Shown piece after piece: positions 25,860 through 36,762 of a DNA stretch of 64,000 bases. The stretch comes from Styela clava. Lineage: Eukaryota > Chordata > Ascidiacea > Stolidobranchia > Styelidae. Under the pieces are notes generated by a model. It made no database searches, was not told the origin of the DNA, and saw nothing but the letters and a program-made list of their open reading frames with translations. A program made the position numbers and the translations under genes. The stretch spans positions 13,351,383 to 13,415,382 of the forward strand of contig NC_135252.1 of the NCBI RefSeq assembly GCF_964204865.1. The letters are read 5' to 3'. How positions within the stretch are numbered: the first letter of the stretch is position 1; each line of letters starts with the position of its first letter.

Positions 25860-27347
25860 TTAAGCTAATAGATAATCCGATGGAATCAGGTCACCACATC
25901 CGAATGTCACTAACGTGCTTGGATCGATTCCTTGCTCAACTGCAAAAGCTTTGAGCTCTGAAAGATTGTCATCATTTATTGTCGGGGTCCTGGTGAAAAT
26001 TTCTAAAAGCTTCCGACCTGCACCACAACAATGGTAAAAAATTTAAAACATAAACTGTAATTAGACAGACTGCATTTCATTTGGAGCAGTTTCATTTTTA
26101 TTTATTTCAATAGGAGTACAACATTATAATATTCTGAAAAATTAAGAGTCTAAATTCATGAATATTACTCACCATCCTCCATTGGAGCTGATATACTAAA
26201 GAAAGTTGAATAGTCTGTTGAATAGGCATGTGGATGAGAGTAGTACAATGACTCGTCTGTAAATAGAAAGTGGATTTCTACAATATCGCTCTCTATTCGT
26301 GATTTGGTAGCATAATTTACAATTCTCACCCTTAGAGGGAGGTCTTATTTCCATGCTAACAGATGGTTGTTCTTGATATAGTTCTGTATCCAGCTGCTCC
26401 CAGATTTTCGCTGAAACCAAGTTAAATGTCAGTCATATATTCTTGGTATAATTGATTGTATCAGTAATTTTTCATTAATGAAAATTGCAAAGAACTACCT
26501 AACATAAAATGATTTTTGATTCACTGGAAACTAAATATAGCAAACAAACTTTCTCATCAGTAGGCCTACGCGATAACAATCTAGAAAGTGGAGATAAATC
26601 ACTGATCTCACCAAACTGATGATTATTCCAAATTTGACCCTGGTAGTCGCGGTATAAATCTTCTATAACAGAATGAGAATTCTGTGATTTATTCCTGTTA
26701 CGAAAAAAATAACATAGTTAGGTAATTAATATATTTCATGTAGGCCTACGCCGTTATATTTTCTTCTTAACTAACAACTTTGTTTTCTTTGTTGAAATAC
26801 TACTCACTTGGGAATATTGTACGTGTAGAACTTCATCGTATTCTCTGTTACGTTGAAGAATGAAACAACATGACATTTCCATAATACGGTCCAGGACGAG
26901 TCGTCCACAGCAAGTGTGAGAAACCAGACTCCTCCTTGCAACTGTGAGTAAGATGATTGAGTAAAATAATTTATGCGGCATTCAGTTCTTGAGGCATAGA
27001 GTATATTTTCTTAAATTTTTAAAAACGGATATTTTTTTAAACCGGGTTCGTTTTGAATTAAGTTGTTTTCTGTTCCGCCCGAAACGCAAAGTGTTAACGT
27101 CATGGAGAACATCTTAGGTTCCAAACCCGCGTAATAATACAATTATTTTTCGATGATATACTTGCACCGGAAGCTCAAGTAAATTCAAAGACAGAGAAAT
27201 GTTTTCATTAAACATACGACAAATACTTTTTCCACTTACGCGTTTTAAATCAATATCATTTCCTGAATATATTTCTCGACTCCATGCGAACGATAAGAAC
27301 AGAATAACCAAAGACAAGGAAGAAGTTGACTTCATCATCCCGACCAT
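25860..27347 (-). CDS. Secreted lipocalin
   Basis: Exons in transcript order: 27240-27347, 26808-26941, 26612-26694, 26330-26410, 26173-26256, 25860-26017. All join in phase to 215 aa. Residues 1-23 are a signal peptide (MVGMMKSTSSLSLVILFLSF). The first two exons meet at DIDLKR-LQGGVWFLTLAV, which carries the lipocalin GxW motif at the start of strand A. The fifth exon has HPHAYSTDYSTFF, resembling the strand G/H region. The last exon has RKLLEIFTRTPTINDD then LSELKAFAVEQGIDPS, the ending strand plus C-terminal helix of alpha-1-acid glycoprotein/NGAL-like lipocalins. A cysteine near each end of the fold (in WKCHVV and FGCGD) could form the usual disulphide. Lipocalins carry small hydrophobic ligands outside cells; the ligand here is unknown. 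One NxT sequon (NVT) is present. The six-exon structure fits the family. Confidence 0.85.
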
Positions 27348-27559
27348 GTGAATGGCTCAATGCGAACTATCGCTGAAATGGCAAGGCATTTTAAAAACAC
27401 ATATTAAATAGAAGCATGAACAATAACACTGAATATTTAGTCGTGATGCAAATTTGCCACGTTGTTTTTGTTTTGTCTGCACTTCATCGATATTTTTCAC
27501 TGTATCATTTATATGAGCTTTCACTGGCATTTTTAATATTGTACACGGGTATTCTTTCT

Positions 27560-28585
27560 ATACTCTACCATTGCAAAATATTCGGGGCTATTTTAAAAGT
27601 GCTTTTGCGAGTTGGCGCCTGTAAAATAGGGTATGTGTTTCAAACCATCATTATGATTCATCGCATACAACAATCTGTTTTTTAAGAGTACCGGTAAATA
27701 ATTTTAGCCTAGTCTATCACAGGTATTTCTACACTAAATATTATTATTAATTCTCTACACTTTTTATTACTGCAATTAAATTACAAAAGAGCTAAGCTCA
27801 AATATATGGACATGTCACAAGGTGTCGCTATTTTTCATGCTGACACATAAAAAACGAATCTCTTGAAGTCCACAGAAATTTTAAAAATAAGTAAAAATAA
27901 TAGCCTTCTGGAGAAAAATTCCATCTTTAACTACGGAAAATTTCAAAGCAATTGGTCCAGTAGTCGAAGACAAAAGCGACTTTTTAAAAACGTGTCCAAG
28001 AACAACAGGACATAATATTGGAACGATTGTTATGTCCACTTAACGTGTCCAAAAACTCCTAGAAAGACAGAGTGATCATTGCATTATCTGATTTATATTT
28101 AAGTTTCCGAAACACAACTGAAAACTAACGAATATAGTTCAAAAACGCGAAAACGAGGTAATGTTTACGACCACGCTTGAAAATCTGTTTGAGTGAAAAA
28201 AAAAATGTCTGAGCGGGTCTAAATAGCTGTCCGGGTGAAAAAAGTGTATAAGTCAGTTGAGCGGCTGCACAGAATGAAAATGGTACGTCATTATTGACTT
28301 ATTGCTAATTGGTCAGTGCTACAAAAGTAAACAAGGAAACTGATGTTCGGTGAAAAACATCCAATGACGTTTCCCCGACCCTTGACCGCTGAAAGATTTT
28401 CCTTCATCATTGCAAAATTTTCAACGCTGATTTTGATTGTTTTGGAGAGTTGTCGCTTACAAATAGGCCCGCATGTTTAAAACTATAATTTTTATTCAAA
28501 ACAACAAAAGACGTGCCTCTTATAGGTACTGAATAGATACTTTTAAGCTAGTCTATCGCAGCTTTTGCAGTACCAATTTTTGATT
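27560..28585 (+). repeat. Composite dispersed repeat, modules A-C-B-A (copy 2)
   Basis: Module A (about 27560-27790, with tagcctagtctatcacagg) is followed by a C segment that opens gctaagctcaaatatatgga, similar to repeat R1. Module B follows (about 28105-28365; ccgaaacacaactgaaaac to ttgctaattggtcagtgcta). A second module A (about 28366-28585; ccccgacccttgac to ttaagctagtctatcgcagc) is then cut at tttttgatt by the LINE fragment. Two A modules on either side of B show that this copy contains more than one unit length. Confidence 0.7.
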
Positions 28586-29682
28586 CACAAACTGACCAAT
28601 GCGTTTGAAGGCAAAAAACACGCAATTGGAATACTCCTTGATATTTCAAAAGCTTTTGACACCATTGACTATTCCATCCTTTTAAGTAAGCTCTATCACT
28701 ATGGAATTAGAGGCATCATTCAATTGGATCAGGAGCTACCTGCAAGACAGGAAACAAATAGTGCAATATGACAACTCATTCTCTACAAATATTTGTGTCA
28801 TGAAGCACGGAGTTCCTCGAGGATCTTTACTTGGCCCATTATTTTGTCTAGCTTACATTAATGACATGTCCAGATGTCTGAAATCCTCTGAGTCAATCAT
28901 GTTTGCTGATGACACTGACTTGATTCTTCATGGGAAAAACCTTGAAGATCTATTCACAGTTGCAAACCAAGAACTAACCAACATCCATAGCTGGATGTTA
29001 GTTAATAAATTATCTCTTAATGCTAAAAAAACTAAATTTGTATTATTCCATCCAAGCAAGCATAGAAGTGTGAGTTGTACAAAACCACTACTGCTCAATG
29101 GCAATGAAATTGAAAGAGTGAAAGAAAGAAAATTTCTAGGAGTTATCTTTGATGAAAATCTGTTTTGGAAATCACAAATATCGCATGTTATTGGTAAAAC
29201 AAAATGAAACTTGGCAGTTGCTGCCAAAGTATCCCAGTGCGTTAATCAATCAGCTTTACTAGCAATGTTTCAATCACTACTACTCAGTCATATCCGATAT
29301 TGTTGCTCAGTCTGGCTCCAAGGTAATAAAACACTTGTCTCAAAATTGCAAGGTACTTGTAATAATTTTTTAAGAATTGTCTTCAGGAAAAGTAAACATG
29401 AAAGTGTAAATCATTTCTATAAAACGCTAAATATACGCAAAGTCGAAGATATAATGAAATTTGAAGTATTATTGTTAGTCTATGATTTTCATAACAACTC
29501 CTTGCCAAACTGCTTCGACGACATACTAACTAAAGTTATTTCCAATCGAAGAAGTAGTTCTGATTTGTTCATACCTTTTATGAGTAAATCTGTGAGCCAG
29601 CCAAAAAATGTTTCAGAAAAAAGTCAAGTCCCACTTGATACCCAAATATTAAAAGTTATTATTTCAGAACCACACTGACATA
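28586..29682 (+). pseudogene. Degenerate LINE reverse transcriptase fragment
   Basis: The translated pieces show the reverse transcriptase signatures of non-LTR retrotransposons in order: LLDISKAFDTIDYSILL (motif A), WIRSYLQDRKQ, GVPRGSLLGPLF (motif B), FADDTDLI (the catalytic xxDD box), then NKLSLNAKKTKF and KFLGVIFDENLFW. A downstream part (RYCCSVWLQGNK onward) matches the region after the RT in jockey/CR1-like elements. The frame shifts near 28710 and a TGA interrupts at 29205, and the 5' part with the endonuclease is missing, so it is a dead 5'-truncated copy. It inserted into module A of the repeat ending at 28585. The exact 3' end and target duplication are not clear. Confidence 0.9.
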
Positions 29683-29689
29683 TAGTTTT

Positions 29690-31019
29690 TGTATGTATTT
29701 AGATAGAACATCAAAAGAAAGACCATGACAGAATGTTGGGACACTCCTCACTTGCACATACTTATTATTTTCATGAGAATGTTGAACAGCCATAATATTG
29801 TTATTGTCTCTGAGATTGCTTATTATTTTTGAACAAGCAGCTACGCTCTCCACATCTGTTTTGTTTTGCATTCTAGTTGGCTCTTTATTTTGTCCTATAG
29901 CATGCACAGCATAAGTTTCCTCCGCATATGGCTGCTCATATTCTGATATCTGCATGTGCATGTTTTTGTTGGGTTTCTAATATTCCACATGCATGGTCTT
30001 TTATTTCTATTTGAGTGGTGTGTTTCTTTGTGAAGGTTGTAGAAGGTATAATTTAACTCCTGTACCTATTACTGTAATTAGGCTACCAGTCGAGATATAT
30101 TGGATTCTCCCCTTCATTTTAATTTGCTGTGGTATTCCATGATTTGTCTTGTGTGTATACAAAATTTTATCCTAGGTTAAGGTTCTGCTGTGAAGTTAAC
30201 GTGAAGGCCAACATACAAATGGTTAGTGTGGTTTGAGAGTTCTTGCATGGTTTGCGAAGATTATTTACCCTGTGTCCCAACCACAATTCAACTCAGGTCT
30301 TTCAACTTGCGTTTTAAAGATAAATAACTAATGATCAATATTTAATCAAAATAATAATTTCTTCTCAACAAAAGTGTAGGGTAGTGGGTCGCAGATTTAT
30401 TTTATGTTTTTCAGGTCGTTTGTGATGACCAATTCAATGGCTAGCTTATTGAATATAAAGGGTGTCTACATCCTCAAATTTGGCAGTCTGATGTATAATC
30501 TATGATAAATTTGAATTGACAACAGTTGCGTTACATTAAGTAAATGAAGAAATGATCCTGTGAAATAACAATCCTAATTCCTTTGTCCTTGCAGAAGTCA
30601 ATATCTAAGATTGAAAAAACCTTACTTATAACCTTGGTAACCAACATATTCCTATTCCCCGTTGTCCTACCTCATTAATTATAATTACTTATACTGTTAC
30701 TTGTACCTTTAAATACTTATTACAATCTGGACTATAATTTGGCAATAATAGGCTCTAGTTTGGGGAATGAAGTGGTCTAGCCCACCTCTTCATGCACCCA
30801 ATTCTTGCAACTCTGGTTGGGCATTTTTGGCAATTGACTCCAACTATAATCAGCTTGGCAATATATTTTTCATAAAAGTTTATCTCTACTGTTCACTCCC
30901 ATTTATAAAATCTATCAATTCGGCAGTGGCAAAGGTTATAAATTTATTAATATGGTGTGGCGAGTATTTTATTTAATTATTTTTTTTTAACTACCGTATG
31001 TAATTTATAACTTCTGTAT
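29690..31019. other. Intergenic, nothing recognised
   Basis: AT-rich sequence between the LINE fragment and the long-inverted-repeat element. It may include LINE 3' UTR. No domain, tandem repeat or inverted-end pair was seen. Confidence 0.45.
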
Positions 31020-31021
31020 TA

Positions 31022-31290
31022 GGCCGCGAGCCGAGGCCATTTATCTTTCAGTTTCGTAGCGCACATCAGGTAACTACCTGAAAATGATTTTAAAATGTTC
31101 CTTAGAAATTTAGTAACAAATATTGCCTTGTTCCCACTTCCAAAAGTTGCACGTTTCACAGAAAAGACGCTTTTACTACAATAAATATGTGTTACCATCT
31201 GTCCTATTTTCTCTGCTTTTCCGGTATCATGGGCCAATGAACGCAGACTTCTGCACGACGTAACAGTCAAGTTAGTCAGCTGTAGGTGGA
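31022..31290 (+). repeat. Left long inverted arm of the 2.8-kb element
   Basis: This is the reverse complement of 33565-33839, with scattered mismatches and small gaps. Both arms encode, by chance, the same open frame (for example VKRATFGSGNKAIFV), which explains matching minus- and plus-strand frames here; these are not genes. Confidence 0.88.
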
Positions 31291-33344
31291 TCCCCAGTGG
31301 TCGGATGAATATCAGATGTACTACAACTGCTCGCTTTTGCGTTGAGTAGCCTTTCCATACCGTAGTTTTTTTCAGTTACCGGTAATATTAGTTCAGTTAT
31401 TCTAAGGAGGTGTTGAAAAGTATAGGTAAGATATTAAACACTTGTATATCCTTACCATAAATAGCAATATTAGTTGAGCACTAGCTCATAAGACGTTGTT
31501 AAATAGGTACGGAGCGGTCACAGCATATTTGGAAATAGAAATGAATGGCTGTTTCTGTAATGCACGATTGTGTGAAAGAGAAGAAATTATTCAATTTTAC
31601 TAATGTCGGTTGGTCTAAATCTAAATTCATAGAGTCGACAAGAACCTGGGGAGCAATGATAAGTTATGCCGGAGTGGAAAGAAAGGTAGCATTGGAAACG
31701 ATTGAGAGGTGAGAAATCAAGTTGTAGACAAACAGTTGATGTTTTAAAAAATAGTCTATAGCCTAGTCCGTACTCATACTGTCATAGGGCATTTCAGACT
31801 GTGATATATCAAAATTTAGTGTAGATATAGTCTAGTAATGGTATGCAAACACTGCTGGACTGTAGTACATGCAATGAATATATATACGCTCATTTAGTAC
31901 ATCAGATGATATGCATTATGTATTCAAGGTATTAGTTAGTATTTAGGGGTATTTTTAAACTCATGCTGCTCCAAATATTATTTTCTTCCTCATTTTAGAT
32001 ACTGTACTACAAAAGAAAACGGCAATGTTCCACCAATCCGACCTAACGCAGGCTCTGATCCCTGCTGCTATCAGTGCTATAAAATGGATTAAACAAGAAG
32101 TCTTGAAGCTTAAAGGTATATGAGAATCATAATAGTTGCAAACAGCTTAGATGGGCTATTCATATTGAAATACTTTAGCACTTTTCTGCAATTGGAACTG
32201 CCCATCAAATTCATGTTGGAGACTTCATTGAGATTTTCAATTCATTTTTTTCTCTCGACTATGAAGATCTTTTGAGGTTAACGAGGCATTAATAAATAAA
32301 GCTGAGGAATTTGAAGAGGATAGAAGGATGTAAATGATACCAGGGCACGTCTATTTAACACTGTCAAACATAAGGATTATACTCTCCACCCAACAATGAT
32401 TCACTGAAGAAGCATGTGGCCCTCAAATCAGTTCTTGAGTTGGCAAACTGCAAGTGTAAGAAAAATAGTCAAAATAATTTATGAAAGTGTGCCAAAATCA
32501 ACTTAAATTGCACAGATTTTTGTTTTTGTATTGACTGCAAAAATCACAGTACACGTATAGAGGAAAAATCGATTTTTGAGATAGTGGATTTCGAAAACAA
32601 TTCAGAAGAAAGTGAATTAGATATTACAGTTGATTTAATAAGTATCATTTATTTGTTGTTTTTTTCGGACATTTGTTAGTGTCGTAGTCCTGTTTCTAGT
32701 AATATTATTGCCTTTGTTCAAATACATAACCACATAAACTAAAAAAAGATTAATTGTAATATTTCTGTTCACTATGTTATGTACATATTGTACATTCATT
32801 TAATTTTCTTGACTTTTGCTGTAAATTTCTAAGTGAGAAATAACTGATTTATTTGTGCTTTCGTGCTCACGATGTTAATTTGTGACTTCATTGCTTAAAA
32901 ATAAATACGTTTGATAGCTTCTATAAAATGGATGTAGCTTTTTATGCTGTTCTTGTTGTATGTAAACTGCTTGTGGTTATTACATAAAATTTATTCGCAA
33001 ATGTGAATCAGCGTTGTTGGTGTCGCTGCTTTCGAGGTCACTCCCAACTCCTGTCACACAATTAAAGTATTTTTTGTTGTTGGTTACATGTATGCCATAT
33101 TTTTCGTAATCTACCTAATAAATTATGATTGACTGAGGAAGTCCGATTTTGGTCAGGCAAAACATTACAGGAATACATTTGTGTTAGTGTGCTGTAGGGC
33201 TCTCGTATTGCATAGTTCTTATGTATGTGTTGTAAACTTATGGTTATTGAATTTCCGGGAACCTCTTATATTCAATTTCGCACCAGGATTGTGGAACAAG
33301 CTGTAATGCGTTCATTATGTTCGTTTTCACACAAAACTGAAGAA

Positions 33345-33420
33345 TTTATTTAGTTACCAGATGTGCGCTACGAAACTCATTTTCTGGGCGTTTTCATGGC
33401 TTCGTCTCACGGCCCATATC
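33345..33420 (+). repeat. Extra internal copy of the inverted-arm terminus
   Basis: Sequence from gttaccagatgtgcgctacg through aaactcattttctgggcg to cacggcccatat repeats, in direct orientation, the last 75 bp of the right arm at 33770-33842. Either the element originally ended here and a second copy abuts it, or the terminus was duplicated. Confidence 0.75.
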
Positions 33421-33564
33421 CGTGGTAAGGATCTGCAAGTGTTTAATAACTTACTTATACATTTTTCAACAACGTCTTAGCATAACTTAACTAATAATAA
33501 CTAAACAGGGCTATGGAAAGCCTGCCCAACTCAGCGCAAGGTCGAGCAGTAATAACTAATATTC

Positions 33565-33839
33565 ATCCGCTCGCTAACAGCTGGTTTAATTCAATTGTTA
33601 CGTCATGCAGAAGTCATTGTTCCTTGCCGAAAATGTAGAGAATATAGGACAGATCGTAGCACATATTTCTTGTAGTAAAAGCGTCTTTTCCGTAAAACGT
33701 GCAACTTTTGGAAGTGGGAACAAGGCAATATTTGTTATTAAATTTTTAAGGAACATTTTAAAATCATTTTCAGGTAGTTACCTGATGTGCGCTACGAAAC
33801 TCACTTTCTAGGCGTTTTTCAGGGCCTCGGCTCGCGGCC
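33565..33839 (-). repeat. Right long inverted arm of the 2.8-kb element
   Basis: Partner of the arm at 31022-31290. It ends in ggcctcggctcgcggcc next to a TA dinucleotide. Confidence 0.88.
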
Positions 33840-34067
33840 TATATGGTTGTGTGTGTGTGAGCGTGTGTGAAATATTTCCATTATTTTAGGTGAGTGAACA
33901 CGTACCACTTCTTCTTGGCAAAACCTTCCATCTTGTATACATTCGGTACGTTTTAAACCTTATCTAAGGTTTTGTTTGCTCTCCTGATTTCATAATCAGT
34001 TTTTATTTTTTTTTTTTACCAATCATTTCATTGTTATGCTGATTATGGAGTCGAAATAAACTTATAC

Positions 34068-35455
34068 TTATTAATGTAACTAAACATAAGGTTCTCTGAA
34101 GACAAAGTGACAATTGAGTTATTTGATTCACAGCTATTTTGGAAACACAATAAAAATCTGTCTATCTGTCTATCAAATCTGGATATCTGTCTGAGCTAGG
34201 GTTAGTTCGGATACCTATAATTCATACTATCCGGATAACGGATATATCCGGGTATTTCGTATTTTAACTATCCGGTTAACCGGATAGTTACTGCTAACTT
34301 CAGAAAACCGATTTCACAAGATTTTTGCGGCGAATTGACTAAAAACCACCACACAGTTTTATTGTAAATACGTACATATGTATTATTTAGCTCGAATAAA
34401 AATGATTGTGCATTTTGATGTTGCATGTGTCAATAAATAAAAATTTGAGCTCTGTAATCGTACAATAGTACAGCTGAATAATATAATGAAACATTTTTTT
34501 AAATACTGTGTCCTAATTGTCTTTCCCTCGACTGCTAAGTCATTTTCTCATATTCGAATCCTTTGTCAAAATTTATATTATTATTTTTTTTATTGTTAAA
34601 TTTTTTGGAATTTTTTTTTGTGTCTTGAGCATATTTCATTTAAATTTTGACTCGTACTAGATTTTGGTGTCGCAGACTTACGATGACCATTTCTTTAAGC
34701 TTTTAAGTTCAATTAGTTCAGAATAGATTTATTTCGGCTGGTATATCTATTGATTCGGTTGATACATAGAAATTTGAAAATACATATATACCAAAGTTAA
34801 AAGCAAGCACATAACATTTGGTCGTGTACTCAAAATTTTGAAATGCTACACAGATTACACGGAATCGGAAGTGTTGTGAAATAAGTCCTCAAAATTCAAA
34901 CTGGTTTACATCATGATGAAATGCGTTCCTTCAATACACGCAACAACTAAAAGCCACACCTGACGAAAAAGCAACAAACTCACACCCACCCAACCAAAGC
35001 TTTTCAACTGAATTCGTTTAAGTTGGTCTTGCTTAAACTGTACCTCCAGTTCAAATCTAACTTTATAAAGCAAATGAGCTCTTCTAATAAGCGCAGAATT
35101 CACATTTGTTCTGCGTGTTTTGTGATGTAATAGTGAAGTTCACTCCAGCATTCTACGGATGGCTAAAATATAGGCAGATTAGAGTGGAAGAAGTTGTTAT
35201 TATATGCTCTGGGAGATGTCAGTCGCCACTCAACAAAAAATATAAAAATCGCTAATGCGCATATGCATTATTCATACTTCTTCATTATCCGGTTAACCGT
35301 CACAATAATATCCGGATATCAGATAGCAAAATACCTCTTGGTTAACCGGTTATCCGGTTAACCGCTATCCGGATAATCCAACCCTAGTCTGAGCGGAAAA
35401 AATGTCTGAGCGGCGGCATAAATTTTAATTGTTACGTCATTGTTAACATATTGCT
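34068..35455 (+). repeat. Composite repeat, modules C-B, split by a hAT element (copy 3)
   Basis: From gtaactaaacataaggttct the sequence follows the C-B junction of copy 1, including ttttggaaacacaa and atctgtctgagc. It breaks at the hAT insertion and resumes at 35387 with gtctgagcggaaaaaatgtc and ttacgtcattgttaacatat. The empty-site sequence is known from copy 1, which makes the insertion point exact. Confidence 0.8.
34197..35386. mobile_element. hAT-type non-autonomous element, 1190 bp
   Basis: Flanked by a perfect 8-bp target duplication gtctgagc (34189-34196 and 35387-35394). The ends are tagggttagttcgg and its imperfect complement (ccaaccctag read at the right). Just inside both ends, palindromic words such as atccggttaaccggat repeat several times, typical of subterminal transposase-binding sites in hAT elements. 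The minus frame at 34906-35103 shows no transposase feature. Confidence 0.9.
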
Positions 35456-35579
35456 TTACATTGATTGTGCAAGATGAAAATAGTCAATCACTAGTGGGAG
35501 ACATTGAGGCAATTTCTGATCAGAAAAATCTCACCCTAGCAAAAGTGGCTGCACTACCCTTCCGTTTCTGGGAAAATGT

Positions 35580-36020
35580 CTGACTTTACCTGTAATTTAT
35601 CAGTACCGGTAACTTACAAGCTATTCAATACGGTACAGTGCTTTTGATACCGTATAATTTTATTTTAGGATTTTCAATGTAGCTATATGCGATATACGTA
35701 CCGGTATACCGGTACCACTCATTTCTTATTTAACAATACCGTTTACCGGTACCGGTAGTTACCGTACCTTCAGCTTCAGACCTTACAGCACCGTCACTCC
35801 GTCAGGCCGTACGGTACCAGGGTACGGTAACGTACGGTACTGAGGTAAGGCAGTAAGGAGACATGATTCAGTGACTACAGGATTACTTCATTGTTATTGT
35901 ATTGACCACTGATCTACACAAAACAATGTTCAGATGTTAGACCAATTACCAGATTACGGTGTGTTTTTATAGAATCCTTCAATATTCGAATATTGTTTTA
36001 TATTTCAGTACCGGTATTTA
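35580..36020. repeat. ACCGGTA/TACGGTA-rich stretch
   Basis: More than ten occurrences of taccggta, gtaccggt, ccgtacggt and close variants crowd this stretch. Similar words occur near 8290 and 10720-10875. It is not a regular tandem array. No gene was seen. Confidence 0.6.
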
Positions 36021-36564
36021 TCTTAGCGTTGACAACATTTATTGAAAATATTTATTTTCTCTTTCTGCAGTTCTGTCGGGTGAAGATAAACAGTCAGGAA
36101 TGTTTCATATTTCAGAAACACTAATTGTCCATTCTATTTACAGATTTATGGCAGTTCACGTCACCGCTGGTCTTTTAGGGCTTCTTCCACCAACAAGTCC
36201 ATGCATCTGGAATAAAATAACTGGCTAGACTACCTAATCCAGTACCCGTAAGGCACAGTTTTCCAATTCCAAGAACAGCCCACACCCACACATAAAAAGA
36301 CATCAATTGTAACAGTGTTTGAAACGAGACAGTCTCTTGTCTCCATATCGACTCAAAGTGGCACTGTGTAATAAACTAAAAGGAAGCGCGATCTAAAAAC
36401 CTCACAATGGGATGTCTCGGGGAAAAAATAATGTAGAGTAATTAACTGAAGGAAAAAATTTTAGTATAGCATTTAAAAGTATTTAGCAAAAAAACGGAAT
36501 TGTGGTCATATGCTGGCCGACGTATGTCGCGATTGCCTTAAATTATTACAGAGATAAGCTTGGC

Positions 36565-36662
36565 AGTTGGCACGATCTGTAGATCTGCCGTCGTGCCATA
36601 CACCCTCGTTTCAGGTAACTTTTCTCTTTCCCGGGATAAATATGTAAATCCTATTTTACCAC
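36565..36662 (+). mobile_element. SINE 3' fragment
   Basis: It ends cccgggataaatatgtaaat then cctatttta, the tail of the tRNA-derived SINE family. The upstream part (gtaacttttctctttcccgg) is diverged and the tRNA head is missing. It lies about 100 bp before the RhoGEF start codon. Confidence 0.7.
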
Positions 36663-36762
36663 CCAGAATGATAAAATGAGATTATTTTTTCCTAAATTCT
36701 AGTTCTTAAAATATATCATGTAATTTGACATACGATCTTGTGAGCGACTTTGTGCTATAAAT

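Larger units (their letters stand above)
31022..33839. mobile_element. DNA transposon with long inverted ends, decayed coding region
   Basis: The ends are ggccgcgagccgaggcc and its complement ggcctcggctcgcggcc, flanked by TA on both sides (31020-31021 and 33840-33841). The inverted arms extend about 270 bp (31022-31290 and 33565-33839). The interior is 2.3 kb and holds fragments on the plus strand: TNVGWSKSKFIESTRTWGA near 31.6 kb, a stretch with DPCCYQCYKMD near 32.07 kb, and LELANCKCKKNSQ followed after a stop by LNCTDFCFCIDCKNH near 32.5 kb. Spaced CxC and CxxC pairs of this kind recall C-terminal CxC modules that I associate with transposon proteins. Stops break the frames, so it is inactive. 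Superfamily is not assignable by eye. Confidence 0.7.

Noticed and set aside
28928..29227. 99-residue minus-strand open frame
   Set aside because: Antisense of the LINE reverse transcriptase.
31019..33811. Two open frames with nearly the same protein at 31019-31270 (minus) and 33605-33811 (plus)
   Set aside because: They are the two inverted arms of one transposon, so the agreement reflects DNA identity, not coding selection.
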